Shown here piece by piece: positions 1 to 11,376 of a stretch of 64,000 nucleotides of DNA. Location: positions 93,378 through 157,377 of the forward strand of contig DATKND010000119.1 in the NCBI GenBank assembly GCA_035541475.1, in the 5' to 3' direction. The notes beneath the pieces are model-generated. The model saw only the letters and a list, made by a program, of their open reading frames with translations. It made no database searches and was not told the DNA's origin. Position 1 is the stretch's first letter. Each line of letters begins with the position of its first letter. Source of the DNA: DASUFZ01 sp035541475 (lineage in GTDB: Bacteria; Myxococcota_A; UBA9160; SMWR01). The translations under genes and the position numbers were made by a program.

Positions 1-359
1 ACGAGGCGATGAATCCGCTCGCCATCCTGGCGGTCGGCATGTACGGCGAGGTGTTGCCCAACCAGAACGGCGCCCCGCTGCGGCTCGTGGTGCCGTGGAA
101 GTACGGCTTCAAGAGCGTGAAGTCGATCGTGCGCATCCGGCTGACGCGCACGCAGCCGCAGACGAGCTGGAACCGCACGGCGCCGAACGAGTACGGCTTC
201 TACTCCAACGTGAACCCAGACGTGGACCATCCCCGCTGGAGTCAGAAGCGCGAGCGGCGCATCGGCGAGTTCCTGAAGCGCCCGACCTTGCCCTTCAACG
301 GCTACGCAGAGCAGGTCGCCTCGCTCTACAAGGGCATGGACCTGCGCAAGAACTTCTAG
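1..359 (+). CDS. msrP: MsrP, catalytic subunit of periplasmic methionine sulfoxide reductase (C-terminal part)
   Basis: Only the last 118 or so residues are present; the reading frame is already open at base 1, so the gene begins outside the window. The visible part carries the typical MsrP/YedY C-terminal pattern: an AVGMYGEVLPNQNG stretch, then LVVPWKYGFKSVKS, which in the family lies in the molybdopterin-binding sulfite-oxidase fold, and a C-terminal segment with W, F and Y residues that packs on the core. MsrP reduces methionine sulfoxide in periplasmic proteins with electrons from the haem membrane protein MsrQ. The next gene, 13 bases downstream, is msrQ, the expected partner, so the pair is an operon. 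Signal peptide (usually Tat) and molybdenum-ligand cysteine are not in view. Confidence 0.95.
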   Translation, partial: EAMNPLAILAVGMYGEVLPNQNGAPLRLVVPWKYGFKSVKSIVRIRLTRTQPQTSWNRTAPNEYGFYSNVNPDVDHPRWSQKRERRIGEFLKRPTLPFNGYAEQVASLYKGMDLRKNF

Positions 360-372
360 GGGGTTGGCGCAG

Positions 373-993
373 ATGGAGGGGGCGCGCAGGCGCGCGGCGC
401 TCCAGACCGCCGCCGTCACGCTAGGCCTCGCGCCGCTCGCGTGGCTCGGCGTCCGGGCGCTGCGGGGCGACCTCGGCGCGAATCCGATCGAGGCGGTCAC
501 CCACGCGACGGGACTCGCCGCGCTCCGCCTCCTGCTGGTCGCGCTCGCGATCACGCCGTCGCGCCGCTGGCTCGGACTTCGCTGGCTGGCGCCGCTGCGC
601 CGCACTTTCGGCCTGCTCGCCTTCGGCTACGCCTGCCTGCACCTGCTGACCTACGTGGTGCTCGACCAGTTCTTCGACTGGCAGGCGATCCTGGAGGACG
701 TCGCGAAGCGGCCCTACATCACGGCCGGCTTCTTCGCGTTCCTGTGTCTCTCGCCGCTGGCGGCGACCTCGACCCGCGCGATGGTGCGCCGGCTCGGACG
801 CCGCTGGAAGCCGCTCCACCGGCTGGCCTACGTCGCGGCGATCGCGGCGGTGGTCCACTTCCTGTGGCTGGTAAAGAAAGACACGCGCGAGCCGCTCACC
901 TACGCCGCGGTGCTGGCGCTGTTGCTGGCCGGACGCTGGCCGCAGAAGAAGTCGAAGACGGCGCTGGCGGCGCGGGGAGAGACCGCAAGCTAG
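373..993 (+). CDS. msrQ: MsrQ, haem-binding membrane subunit of the MsrPQ system
   Basis: A 206-residue integral membrane protein of the ferric-reductase-like transmembrane family. It has several hydrophobic segments, with conserved histidines in ACLHLLTY, KPLHRLAY and AVVHFLWLVK, the expected haem-ligand region of MsrQ/YedZ. It passes electrons from the quinone pool or flavins to MsrP in the periplasm. The ATG at 373 is preferred over an in-frame TTG at 364, because the GGGGG at 359-363 is well spaced for 373 and too close to 364. It sits directly behind msrP, which supports the assignment. The length matches the family (about 200 residues). Confidence 0.93.
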   Translation: MEGARRRAALQTAAVTLGLAPLAWLGVRALRGDLGANPIEAVTHATGLAALRLLLVALAITPSRRWLGLRWLAPLRRTFGLLAFGYACLHLLTYVVLDQFFDWQAILEDVAKRPYITAGFFAFLCLSPLAATSTRAMVRRLGRRWKPLHRLAYVAAIAAVVHFLWLVKKDTREPLTYAAVLALLLAGRWPQKKSKTALAARGETAS

Positions 994-1004
994 GGTCGTC
1001 CCCC

Positions 1005-2195
1005 GTGACGGAGCAGGCCCCGCAGCCGCGCGACTCCGCCGACGTGCAGGTGATCGCGCAGGACGGCCGCGAGATCCTGCTGGTCGGGACGGCGCACGTG
1101 TCGCGCGAGTCCGCCGATCTCGTGCGCGAGCTGATCGAGAAGGAGCGGCCCGATCGCGTCTGCATCGAGCTCGACGCGCAGCGCTACGAGGCGCTGACGC
1201 AGCGCCGCCGCTGGGAGGAGCTCGACCTGCGCGAGGTGACGCGCAAGCGCCAGCTCGCTCCGCTGCTCGCCAACCTGGTGCTCGCCGCCTATCAGAAGAA
1301 GCTCGGCGGCGCGATCGGCGTGCTGCCCGGCAGCGAGCTGGTCGAGGCCGCGCGCGCCGCCGAGGCGCAGGACATTCCCGTCGTCCTCTGCGACCGCGAC
1401 GTGCGCGTGACCTTGCGCCGTGTCTGGGCCTCGCTCTCGCTCTGGGAGAAATCGAAGCTGCTCGGCGCGCTGATGGTCGCGCTGATCGACCGGCCGGAGC
1501 TCGACGAGGAGACGCTGCGCCGGCTGCGCGACCAGGACGTGCTGTCCGAGCTGATGCAGGAGCTCGGCAAAGAGCTGCCGCGGGCCAAGACCACGCTGAT
1601 CGACGAGCGCGACGCCTTCCTCGCGCAGAAGATCCGCACGTCCGGCGGACGGCGCGTGGTGGCGGTGGTCGGCGCGGGCCACGTCGCCGGCATCCGCCGC
1701 GCGCTCGAGGAGGGACGGCCCGCCGACCTCGAGGCGCTCTCGACGATTCCGCGCGTTCCCGCCTCCGTGAAGGCGATCGGCTGGGCCGTTCCGACTCTCA
1801 TCCTCGGCGCGCTCGCGGTGGTCGGCGTGCGCCACGGCATGCACGCGGTCGGCGCGAACGTGCTCTTCTTCGTGCTCGCGACGGGCATCCCGGTGTCGAT
1901 CGCGGCCGCGCTCTCGTTCGCGCACCCGGCCGTGGTGCTCTCCGCGTTCCCCGTCGCCCCCTTCACGGCGATCCACCCGCTGCTCGGCGCGGGCCATGTG
2001 CTGGCCTTCCTGCAGGCCTGGCTGGTGCCGCCGGTCGTGCGCGAGCTCGAGAACGTGGCCGACGACGCCGCCGTGGTGAGCCGCTGGTGGAGCAACCGCC
2101 TGCTGCGGATCTTCCTCGTCTTCCTGTTGACGACGATCGGCGGCGTGATCGGCACCTACGTCGGCGGCGCCGAGCTGATCAAGAGCCTCTTCTAG
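1005..2195 (+). CDS. TraB/PrgY family membrane protein
   Basis: A 396-residue protein beginning with GTG 11 bases after msrQ. The N-terminal half has the family signature: GTAHVS near residue 28, a CIELD motif about 25 residues later, and a VVGAGHVAGI motif before the membrane part. The C-terminal third is hydrophobic, with four or so probable membrane segments and a charged C-terminus. TraB/PrgY proteins are distantly related to TIKI/EreA-type metalloproteases; PrgY lowers pheromone activity in Enterococcus, but no substrate can be inferred here. The frame stays open far upstream through msrQ; that is high-GC read-through, and the GTG just before the conserved domain is the sensible start. 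Confidence 0.85.
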   Translation: MTEQAPQPRDSADVQVIAQDGREILLVGTAHVSRESADLVRELIEKERPDRVCIELDAQRYEALTQRRRWEELDLREVTRKRQLAPLLANLVLAAYQKKLGGAIGVLPGSELVEAARAAEAQDIPVVLCDRDVRVTLRRVWASLSLWEKSKLLGALMVALIDRPELDEETLRRLRDQDVLSELMQELGKELPRAKTTLIDERDAFLAQKIRTSGGRRVVAVVGAGHVAGIRRALEEGRPADLEALSTIPRVPASVKAIGWAVPTLILGALAVVGVRHGMHAVGANVLFFVLATGIPVSIAAALSFAHPAVVLSAFPVAPFTAIHPLLGAGHVLAFLQAWLVPPVVRELENVADDAAVVSRWWSNRLLRIFLVFLLTTIGGVIGTYVGGAELIKSLF

Positions 2196-2214
2196 CCACG
2201 GGAGGAGCCGCCCG

Positions 2215-3003
2215 ATGCGCACCCTGGCCTGCGCCGTCGCGCTGCTCGCGGTCGCGGCCTGCGCTCGACCGCTGCCCCGCGAAGAGCTCGTCGACCTGAC
2301 ACACCCCTTCGACGCGAGCACGATCTACTGGCCGACCGAGGAGAGCTTCGTGCTCGAGGGCGCCCCCGGCGGCGTGACCGAGGGCGGGTACTACTACGAG
2401 GCACACCGCTTCCGCGCCGCGGAGCACGGCGGCACGCACCTCGATGCCCCGATCCACCTCCACGCCGGCGGCGAGCACGTCGACGAGATCCCGCTCGAGC
2501 ACCTGGTCGCGCCGGGCGTCGTGATCGACGTGCAGGCCGCCTGCTTCGACGATCGCGACCACGAGATCGGCGTGGCCGACCTCCAGGCCTGGGAGAAGCA
2601 GAACGGCGAGATCCCGCGCGGAGGGATCGTTCTCTTCTACACCGGAACGAGTCGCTACTGGCCCGACCGCGAGGCCTACCTCGGCACGACCGCGCGCGGA
2701 CAGGAGGCGGTCTCCTCGCTGCACTTCCCCGGCCTCGGCGCCGATGCGGCGCGCTGGCTGATCGCGGAGCGGGGCGTCGTCGCGGTCGGCATCGACACCG
2801 CCAGCATCGATCGCGGCCCCTCGCGCCGCTTCGAGACGCACCAGACGCTCTTCGCCGCGAACGTGCCGGCCTTCGAGAACGTCGCGGCGCTCGAGCTGCT
2901 GCCGCCGCGCGGATTCCGCATCGCGGCGCTGCCGATGAAGATCGGCGGCGGATCGGGCGCGCCGCTGCGCATCGTGGCCTTCGTGCCGCGGAGCTCGCCG
3001 TGA
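2215..3003 (+). CDS. Cyclase-family (kynurenine formamidase-like) lipoprotein
   Basis: A 262-residue protein with a lipoprotein signal: hydrophobic LACAVALLAV followed by AAC, putting the lipidated cysteine near residue 16. The mature part is a cyclase-family metal hydrolase, with DLTHPF, then HGGTHLDAPIHLH (the HxGTHxDxPxH metal-binding motif) and a later VAVGIDTASID segment. Family members hydrolyse N-formylkynurenine, isatin or related amides; the substrate cannot be told from sequence. Being lipidated suggests an envelope-facing role, unlike the usual cytosolic KynB. The stop overlaps the hslO start (GTGA at 3000-3003), so the two are probably translated together. Confidence 0.85.
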   Translation: MRTLACAVALLAVAACARPLPREELVDLTHPFDASTIYWPTEESFVLEGAPGGVTEGGYYYEAHRFRAAEHGGTHLDAPIHLHAGGEHVDEIPLEHLVAPGVVIDVQAACFDDRDHEIGVADLQAWEKQNGEIPRGGIVLFYTGTSRYWPDREAYLGTTARGQEAVSSLHFPGLGADAARWLIAERGVVAVGIDTASIDRGPSRRFETHQTLFAANVPAFENVAALELLPPRGFRIAALPMKIGGGSGAPLRIVAFVPRSSP

Positions 3004-3890
3004 GCGCGACCGCCCCGTTCGCAGGCTCCGACCTGCTGGTCCGCACGCTCTCGCAACGCGGCGGCGTGTCGGTGCGCGCGCTGGCCGCGACGCGGCTGGT
3101 GGCGGAGGCGGCGCGCCGGCACGAGACCTCGCCCGTCGCGAGCGTCGCGCTCGGCCGCGCGCTGATGGGCGCGGTGCTCTTCGCCGCGGGCGGCAAGGGC
3201 GAGACCGCGCAGATCGAGGTGCGAGGCGACGGTCCCATCGGCGCGATCGTCGCGATCGCCGACCCGCAGGGCCGTGCGCGCGGCTACGTCACGCACGCGG
3301 GCGCGGAGCCGCCTGCGCCGGCCGCTCCGCTCGACGTCGCCGCGGCGGTCGGCCGCGGCACGCTCGCCGTGGTGCGCTCGAGCCGGAACGGCGGCCAGCC
3401 CTACACCGGCATCGTGCCGATCGTCGCGGGCACGGTCGCGCAGGATCTCGCCCACTACCTCGCCGAGAGCGAGCAGATCCGCAGCGCGGTCGCGCTCGGC
3501 GTCTTCCTCGACGCGGACGGCGAGATCGACGCCGCTGGCGGCTACCTGGTGCAGGCGCTGCCCGGCGCCGGCGAAGACGAGATCGCGCAGGCCGAGGCCA
3601 ACGTGCGCTCGCTGCCCGGCCCGGGCGAGCTGGTGCGCGACGGCCTCGACGCCGACGCGATCGCGATCCTGCTGCAGGGCGTGCTCGGCTGTCGCGAGCG
3701 ACACGCATCCTTGCCGCGCTTCCACTGCGGCTGCCAGCGCGAGCGCGTGCTGCGCGCGGTCGCGCTGCTCGGTCGCGACGATCTCTCGCGCGCGCTCGAG
3801 GAAGGCGAGACGCTCGAGGTGCTCTGTCGCTTCTGCGCGGCGCGCTACGCGGTGCCGCCGTCGGATCTCGCGCGCCTGGTGGCGCAGTAG
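3000..3890 (+). CDS. hslO: Hsp33, redox-activated holdase chaperone
   Basis: A 296-residue cytosolic protein with the Hsp33 core and the C-terminal redox switch. The zinc-binding cysteines appear as CGC in the FHCGCQRERV segment and CRFC about 30 residues later, matching the family CxC...CxxC centre. Oxidation releases zinc, unfolds this region and turns on chaperone holding activity. The GTG start overlaps the stop of the lipoprotein gene upstream. With msrPQ 2 kb away, this end of the window is enriched for oxidative-damage functions, though co-regulation is only inferred. Confidence 0.95.
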   Translation: MSATAPFAGSDLLVRTLSQRGGVSVRALAATRLVAEAARRHETSPVASVALGRALMGAVLFAAGGKGETAQIEVRGDGPIGAIVAIADPQGRARGYVTHAGAEPPAPAAPLDVAAAVGRGTLAVVRSSRNGGQPYTGIVPIVAGTVAQDLAHYLAESEQIRSAVALGVFLDADGEIDAAGGYLVQALPGAGEDEIAQAEANVRSLPGPGELVRDGLDADAIAILLQGVLGCRERHASLPRFHCGCQRERVLRAVALLGRDDLSRALEEGETLEVLCRFCAARYAVPPSDLARLVAQ

Positions 3891-3904
3891 CGGCCGCCGC
3901 GCGC

Positions 3905-5020
3905 ATGCAGGCAGCGCGTCCGCTGGCCGTCGCGCACGTCACGGGAGAGACGGGCTTCTCGGGCGGCGAGGTGCAGCTCTTCCTGCTGCTCGAAGGGCTG
4001 CGCGCGCGCGGCGACCGTTCGCTGCTCATCTGCCCGCCGGGAAGCCGCGTCGAGGCGGAGTCGCGCCGTCGCGGCTTCGAGACGCGCGCGGTGCGCATGC
4101 GGAGCGATCTCTCCGCCTTCGCGGCACTGCGGATCCGCGCCGCGCTGCGCGCGTTCGGCCCCGATCTCGTCCACCTGCACAGCGGCCGCGCCAACTGGCT
4201 CGGCGGTCTCGCGGCGTGGTCGCTCGACTTGCCCGCGCTCACCACGCGACGCATGGACCGCGCGGTGCATCGCGGCGCGCGCACGCGTTTTCTCTACGAG
4301 CGCGTGACGAGGCGCGCCGTCGCGATCTCGCCCGCGGTGCGGGAGCGGCTGCTGGCGGGCGGCGTCGCGCCGGAGCGGATCCGCGTGATCCCGTCGGCGG
4401 TCGATGCGCGCGCGCTGACGCCGACTCGCTCGCGCGAGGCGGTGCGCAAGGACGAGGCGCTGCCGGAGGGCGCCGTGTGCGCGCTGGCGCTCGCGGCGCT
4501 CGTGCCGCGCAAGGGACTCGACGTCGCGATCGATGCGCTGGCCGAGCCGTCGCTGCGCGAGCTGCCGCTCGTCCTGTGGCTCGCCGGCGACGGCGCGGAG
4601 CGCGCGGCGCTCGAGTCGCGCGCCGCCGCGCGCGGCGTCGCGGCGCGCGTGCGCTTCCTCGGCCGTCGCGAGGACCGCGCGGACCTGCTCTCGGCCTCCG
4701 ACCTGCTCGTGCTGCCGTCGCGCCGCGAGGGCCTCGGCGTCGCGGCGCTCGAGGCGATGGCCTGCGCGAGAGCCGTGGTCGCGAGCCGCGTCGGCGGACT
4801 CGCCGATGCCGTCGCGCACGAGGCGACGGGGCTGCTGGTTCCGCCCGACGAGCCGAAGCTGCTGGCCGCGGCGCTCGCGCGTCTCGTGCGCGACCCGGCG
4901 CTGCGCGCGCGCCTCGGCGCGGCGGGCCCGGCGCGCGTCGCCGCGCACTTCTCGCCGCCCCGCATGTGCGAGTCGTATGCGGCGCTCTACCGCGAGCTGC
5001 TCGCGGAGGCGGGCCGATGA
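3905..5020 (+). CDS. Family 4 glycosyltransferase (GT-B fold)
   Basis: A 371-residue GT4 protein. The N-terminal Rossmann half begins with HVTGETGFSGGEVQ, the glycine-rich acceptor loop, and contains DLVHLHSGRANWLG. The C-terminal half has ALVPRKGLD, LAGDG, and the nucleotide-sugar motif SRREGLGVAALEAM, which provides the EX7E pair of retaining GT4 enzymes. It probably adds a sugar to a lipopolysaccharide core or other surface glycan in the cytosol. It begins the cassette that continues with an oxidoreductase, a radical SAM enzyme and a GT9; its ATGA overlap with the next gene shows translational coupling. Donor and acceptor are unknown. Confidence 0.9.
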   Translation: MQAARPLAVAHVTGETGFSGGEVQLFLLLEGLRARGDRSLLICPPGSRVEAESRRRGFETRAVRMRSDLSAFAALRIRAALRAFGPDLVHLHSGRANWLGGLAAWSLDLPALTTRRMDRAVHRGARTRFLYERVTRRAVAISPAVRERLLAGGVAPERIRVIPSAVDARALTPTRSREAVRKDEALPEGAVCALALAALVPRKGLDVAIDALAEPSLRELPLVLWLAGDGAERAALESRAAARGVAARVRFLGRREDRADLLSASDLLVLPSRREGLGVAALEAMACARAVVASRVGGLADAVAHEATGLLVPPDEPKLLAAALARLVRDPALRARLGAAGPARVAAHFSPPRMCESYAALYRELLAEAGR

Positions 5021-5970
5021 CGCCGCCGCGCGTCGGCCTCGTCGGCGCGCGCCGCGCGCGCGAAGGACTCGGGCCCTTCGTCGCGCGCGAGCTCGTCGCC
5101 GCGGGCGCCGTCGTGCCGTGCTTCCTGACCCGCAGCGAGGCGACGCGCGACGCCGCCGGCGCCGCGCTGCGCGAGGTGTCCGGCGTCGAGGCGCGCGGCT
5201 ACACCGATCTCGGTCTGATGCTCGCGCGCGAGCGGCTCGACGCGATCGCGATCCTCTCCCCGTCCGCGACGCACGACCGCTACCTCGAGGCGGCGGCCGA
5301 TGCGGGGCTCCACGCGCTCTGCGAGAAGCCGCTCTGCTGGGGCGCGCCGGCGCGCGAGCTGGTCGCGCGCGCGGAGCGACGCGTCGCGGCCTTCTGCGAG
5401 CGCGGCCTGCTGCTCGCGGAGAACTGCCAGTGGCCCTACACGCTGCCGACCTTCGAGGCGCTACATCCGGGCTCGCTCGCCGCGCCGCCGCGCCGCTTCG
5501 AGATGGCGCAGGAGCCGTCCGTGCGCGGGCTCGAGATGCTCGGCGAAGCGTTGCCCCACCCGATCAGCATCGTCCAGGCGCTGCTGCCGGGCGCGCCGCG
5601 CGTGCGCGACGTCGAGCTCTCGACGCGCGACCCCGACGCCTCCGAGCTCTGCGTGCGCTTCCGCTACGAGACGGACGCGGGGAGCTGCGAGGTGACGTCG
5701 CAGCTCTCGCACAGCCTCGCGAGGCCGCGCCGGACCTCGCTCGCGATCGATGGACACCGCGCTCTCCGGCGCGTGTCGCCGGAGAGCTACCAGCTATGCT
5801 TCGCCGACGCCGAGCGCAGCGTCCCGCTCGCGGACCCCCTCACGCGGCTCGTCGCGGACTTCGTCGACGCGCTCCGCAGCGGAAAGAAGACGGATCCGGA
5901 CCCGATCCTCCAGCGCATGCAGGTGCTCGTGACGATCGCAGCGACCTACAGCGGCGAGGCCATCGGTTGA
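5017..5970 (+). CDS. Gfo/Idh/MocA family oxidoreductase
   Basis: A 317-residue NAD(P)-dependent dehydrogenase. The N-terminal Rossmann segment reads RVGLVGARRAREGLG, and the family motif CEKPLCW follows at about residue 105; its lysine is the usual catalytic residue. The C-terminal alpha/beta half resembles the MocA substrate domain, with GEALPHPISIV in the place of the usual G-x-HxxD motif, so it keeps the histidine but not the aspartate. Typical substrates are sugars or nucleotide sugars. The start ATG overlaps the GT4 stop (ATGA) and its stop overlaps the next start (TTGA). In this setting it most likely oxidises or reduces a sugar used by the neighbouring glycosyltransferases. Confidence 0.88.
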   Translation: MTPPRVGLVGARRAREGLGPFVARELVAAGAVVPCFLTRSEATRDAAGAALREVSGVEARGYTDLGLMLARERLDAIAILSPSATHDRYLEAAADAGLHALCEKPLCWGAPARELVARAERRVAAFCERGLLLAENCQWPYTLPTFEALHPGSLAAPPRRFEMAQEPSVRGLEMLGEALPHPISIVQALLPGAPRVRDVELSTRDPDASELCVRFRYETDAGSCEVTSQLSHSLARPRRTSLAIDGHRALRRVSPESYQLCFADAERSVPLADPLTRLVADFVDALRSGKKTDPDPILQRMQVLVTIAATYSGEAIG

Positions 5971-7187
5971 CCGAGTCGATCCACGACTTCAGCGCCAAGC
6001 TGCGGCAGCCGTCGCTGCGAGAGCACGTCGCCGACTACCTGCGCTGGCGCCGCGATCTCGCCCGCGCGCGCGCGCAAGGCCGGCCGGACCCCGAGCCCCC
6101 GGCGCGCGCGCCGATCTCGATCAACCTCGATCTCACCACCGCCTGCAACTACCGCTGCGATCACTGCATCGACTGGGACATCCTCAACACCAAGCACCGA
6201 CACGACGAGGAGACGCTGCGCTCGTCGATCTGCACGATGGTGGAGCGGGGGCTCCGCTCGGTGATCCTGATCGGCGGCGGCGAGCCCACGATCTACCCCG
6301 GCTTCTCGGAGTTCGTGCGCTTCCTGAAGGACCTCGAGCTCCAGGTCGCCGTCGTCAGCAACGGGAGCCGTGGCGACGTGCTGCTCGGCGTCGCCGACGC
6401 GCTGTCTCCGCGCGACTGGGTGCGGCTCTCGCTCGACGCCGGCAGCAACGAGCTCTTCCGCGCGATGCACAGGCCGGTGAAGCGCTCGCTCTCGCTCGAC
6501 GAGATCTGCGAGTGGGTGCCGCGCATCAAGGCGCGCAACCCGCGCTTCGAGGTCGGCTACTCGTTCATCATCGTGTGGGAGGGCGCGTCGCGCGACCGGA
6601 TCGGGCTCTGCGAGAACGTCCACGAGATCGCGATGGCGACCGAGCGCGCGCGCCGCTCGGGCTTCGACTACATCGCGCTGAAGCCGGTGCTCGAGCGCGC
6701 GCCCGACGGTGCCGAAGTGATGGACCCCGGCGCCGCGCGCGCGCAGGAAGCCGTGATCGCGCGCATCCGCGCGGAGGTAGAGAAGGCGCGCGCGCTCGCG
6801 GACTCGCGCTTCGCCGTGCGCGTCAGCACCAACCTGCAGGTGCTCGAGGAGGGACGCTGGCGCGAGTACACGCGCCAGCCGCGCACCTGCCACATGCAGG
6901 CGCTACGCCAGGTGCTGACGCCGATGGGCACCTACAACTGCCCGGCGCACCGCGGGGTCGAGAGGGCGCGCGTCGCCGGCGCCGACGCCTTCGCCAACGA
7001 CGCGCAGGCGCGCACGACGGGCAGCGCGCTCTCGTCGCTGATGGACCGCTTCGACGCGAGCCGCGAGTGCGCCGAGGTCACCTGCCTCTACCACGGCGTC
7101 AACTGGTGGCTCGAGAAGCTCGCGCAGGAGCCGGGCCCCGAGGTCGCGCTCGAGCCGGGCGACGAGCGCGGCGACTTCTTCTTGTAG
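5967..7187 (+). CDS. Radical SAM enzyme with SPASM-like C-terminal cysteines
   Basis: A 406-residue protein starting with TTG that overlaps the preceding stop. The radical SAM cluster motif CNYRCDHC places iron-sulfur ligands at C60, C64 and C67 after a LDLTTACNY strand; a GGGEP motif follows near residue 104, typical for SAM binding. Four further cysteines near the C-terminus (C308, C325, C368, C373), spaced as CH...YNCPAHRG...EC....CLYHG, suggest an auxiliary iron-sulfur cluster of SPASM/twitch type. It lies between an oxidoreductase and a heptosyltransferase-like gene, so a sugar or glycolipid substrate is more likely than a peptide; no small precursor-peptide gene is seen nearby. The precise reaction is unknown. 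Confidence 0.87.
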   Translation: MTESIHDFSAKLRQPSLREHVADYLRWRRDLARARAQGRPDPEPPARAPISINLDLTTACNYRCDHCIDWDILNTKHRHDEETLRSSICTMVERGLRSVILIGGGEPTIYPGFSEFVRFLKDLELQVAVVSNGSRGDVLLGVADALSPRDWVRLSLDAGSNELFRAMHRPVKRSLSLDEICEWVPRIKARNPRFEVGYSFIIVWEGASRDRIGLCENVHEIAMATERARRSGFDYIALKPVLERAPDGAEVMDPGAARAQEAVIARIRAEVEKARALADSRFAVRVSTNLQVLEEGRWREYTRQPRTCHMQALRQVLTPMGTYNCPAHRGVERARVAGADAFANDAQARTTGSALSSLMDRFDASRECAEVTCLYHGVNWWLEKLAQEPGPEVALEPGDERGDFFL

Positions 7188-7189
7188 TC

Positions 7190-8221
<1,032 letters not shown>

Positions 8222-8269
8222 CCCGGCACCCTGACTCCGAGTCAAGCGCGGCCGCGAACCGGCCGATCC

Positions 8270-10021
<1,752 letters not shown>

Positions 10022-10025
10022 CGCG

Positions 10026-11045
10026 TCAGCTCGCTCCCATCGTCAGCACGGCGCGGAAGCGCGCGCGGCCGCTGCGCATCTGCTCGTAGGCCTCGGCGAC
10101 GCGGGCGAGCGGAAACTTCTCGATCATCGGGTGCACTCCCGAGAGCGCGCTGAACTCGAGCGTGTCCTGCGAGTCGCGCGCGGTGCCGGAGTACCAGCCC
10201 GCGACCGATCTCCGGCCCAGGATCAACGGGAAGACGCCGAGGGTCAGCGGCTCGGACGGCGCCGCCGGCACGAGCAAGGTGCCGTCGACGCCGAGCCCGT
10301 CGACGAGCGCCGAGATCACCTTCGCGTTCGGCGCGGTCGCGAGGATCACGCGCGCGCCGCCGAGTCGCTGGAGCTCCGCGTTGGTGTCACCGCTCTCGGA
10401 GTCGACGTAGTGGTGCGCGCCGAGCTGCTTCGCGAGCGCCTCCTTGTCGCGCCCGCGGTTCAGCGCCACGACCCGGAATCCCATCCGCCGCGCGTACTGG
10501 ATGCCGAGATGTCCGAGCCCGCCGATCCCGTGCACGGCGACGAGGTCGCCGCTCTGCGCGCCCGAGTGTCGCAGCGCGTTGTAGACCGTGACTCCCGCGC
10601 ACATGAACGGGCCGGCCTCTTCGGCGGGCAGTTCGTCGGGGATCGCGGCGAGCGCCGCGGCCGGCGCGATCACGTGCTCGGCATAGCCGCCGTCGAAGTC
10701 GACCCCCGTCACCTTGCGTTCGACGCACATCGCGAAGTCGCCGCGACGGCACGGATTGCAGTGAAAGCAGTGACCGCCGTGCCAGCCGATCCCGACGCGC
10801 TGACCCGCCTTCCACGCGACGACGTCCGCACCGACCGCGTCGACGCGCCCTGCGATCTCGTGGCCCGGCACGCGCGGGTACTGGAGGCCCGGCCAGGCAC
10901 CGTCCTTCACGAACGTGTCGCTGTGGCAGACGCCGCAGGCCTCGACCTTCACGCGCACCTGACCGCGACCGGGATCCGCGAGCTCGCGCTCGACGAGCTC
11001 GAAGCTCCCTCCTGCCTTGCTGATGCGAGCGGCTCTCGTCTTCAT
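10026..11045 (-). CDS. Zinc-dependent alcohol dehydrogenase (AdhP-like)
   Basis: A 339-residue medium-chain dehydrogenase. The catalytic zinc site is visible as ACGVCHSD (C40) and PGHEIAG; the structural zinc site as CFHCNPCRRGDFAMC (CxxCxxCx7C). The NAD-binding motif is VHGIGGLGHLGIQYA. The family oxidises primary alcohols or reduces aldehydes with NAD(P)H in the cytosol. The start at 11045 begins MKTRAARISKAGG, where the conserved domain starts; the frame stays open for another 280 bases upstream but without homology. It ends four bases from the convergent histidine kinase gene. Upstream on the same strand lie a decayed monooxygenase-like gene and an esterase, possibly once one transcript. 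Confidence 0.94.
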   Translation of the reverse strand: MKTRAARISKAGGSFELVERELADPGRGQVRVKVEACGVCHSDTFVKDGAWPGLQYPRVPGHEIAGRVDAVGADVVAWKAGQRVGIGWHGGHCFHCNPCRRGDFAMCVERKVTGVDFDGGYAEHVIAPAAALAAIPDELPAEEAGPFMCAGVTVYNALRHSGAQSGDLVAVHGIGGLGHLGIQYARRMGFRVVALNRGRDKEALAKQLGAHHYVDSESGDTNAELQRLGGARVILATAPNAKVISALVDGLGVDGTLLVPAAPSEPLTLGVFPLILGRRSVAGWYSGTARDSQDTLEFSALSGVHPMIEKFPLARVAEAYEQMRSGRARFRAVLTMGAS

Positions 11046-11146
11046 GCGTACCAACGTCCCGCAACGCGCGGGCGCCGGCCAGCGAAATCTGCGTGAAAAG
11101 ACGTGAATCACGAGAGATGACGGCGCGGCAAGATCCGCGCGGCTTC

Positions 11147-11365
11147 CTACCTCTCGAAGCGCGTCTCCCGCACGACCTCTCAGATCTGGAGGCTGTACTC
11201 GGAGTAGTAGAGATCGCGGCCTTCCTGCTGCGCCTTGCGGTGCTCCGGGTGCGCTGCCCACGCGCGCGACCGCGTCTCGGTCTCGAACTCGACGAGCGCG
11301 ACGCGCTCGCCGTAGCTCTCGGGGCAATCGGGGGCCAGCCGGGAACGGAACACGATCAGCGCCAT
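11147..11365 (-). pseudogene. Remnant of a small antibiotic-biosynthesis-monooxygenase-like gene (internal deletion and nonsense codon)
   Basis: Reading from ATG at 11365 gives 61 codons to a TGA at 11180-11182: it begins MALIVFRSRLAPD and includes AWAAHPEHRKAQQEGRDLYYSEYSLQI. As I recall the family (about 95 residues), a stretch of roughly 30 residues should lie between the SY of PESY and GERVALVEF; it is absent here. After the TGA the same frame continues EVVRETRFER and stops at 11147, which matches the usual ending of the family, with a cysteine expected where the TGA stands. I therefore read it as a decaying gene with an in-frame deletion plus a TGC-to-TGA change. Alternatives are a functional 61-residue protein or a selenocysteine codon. 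It lies 11 bases after the esterase stop. Confidence 0.6.
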
Positions 11366-11376
11366 CGCCTGCTCCT

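Noticed and set aside
11180..11182. TGA as a selenocysteine codon.
   Set aside because: Kept only as a possibility in a finding: the internal deletion in the same gene makes decay more likely, and no SECIS-like hairpin was recognised.
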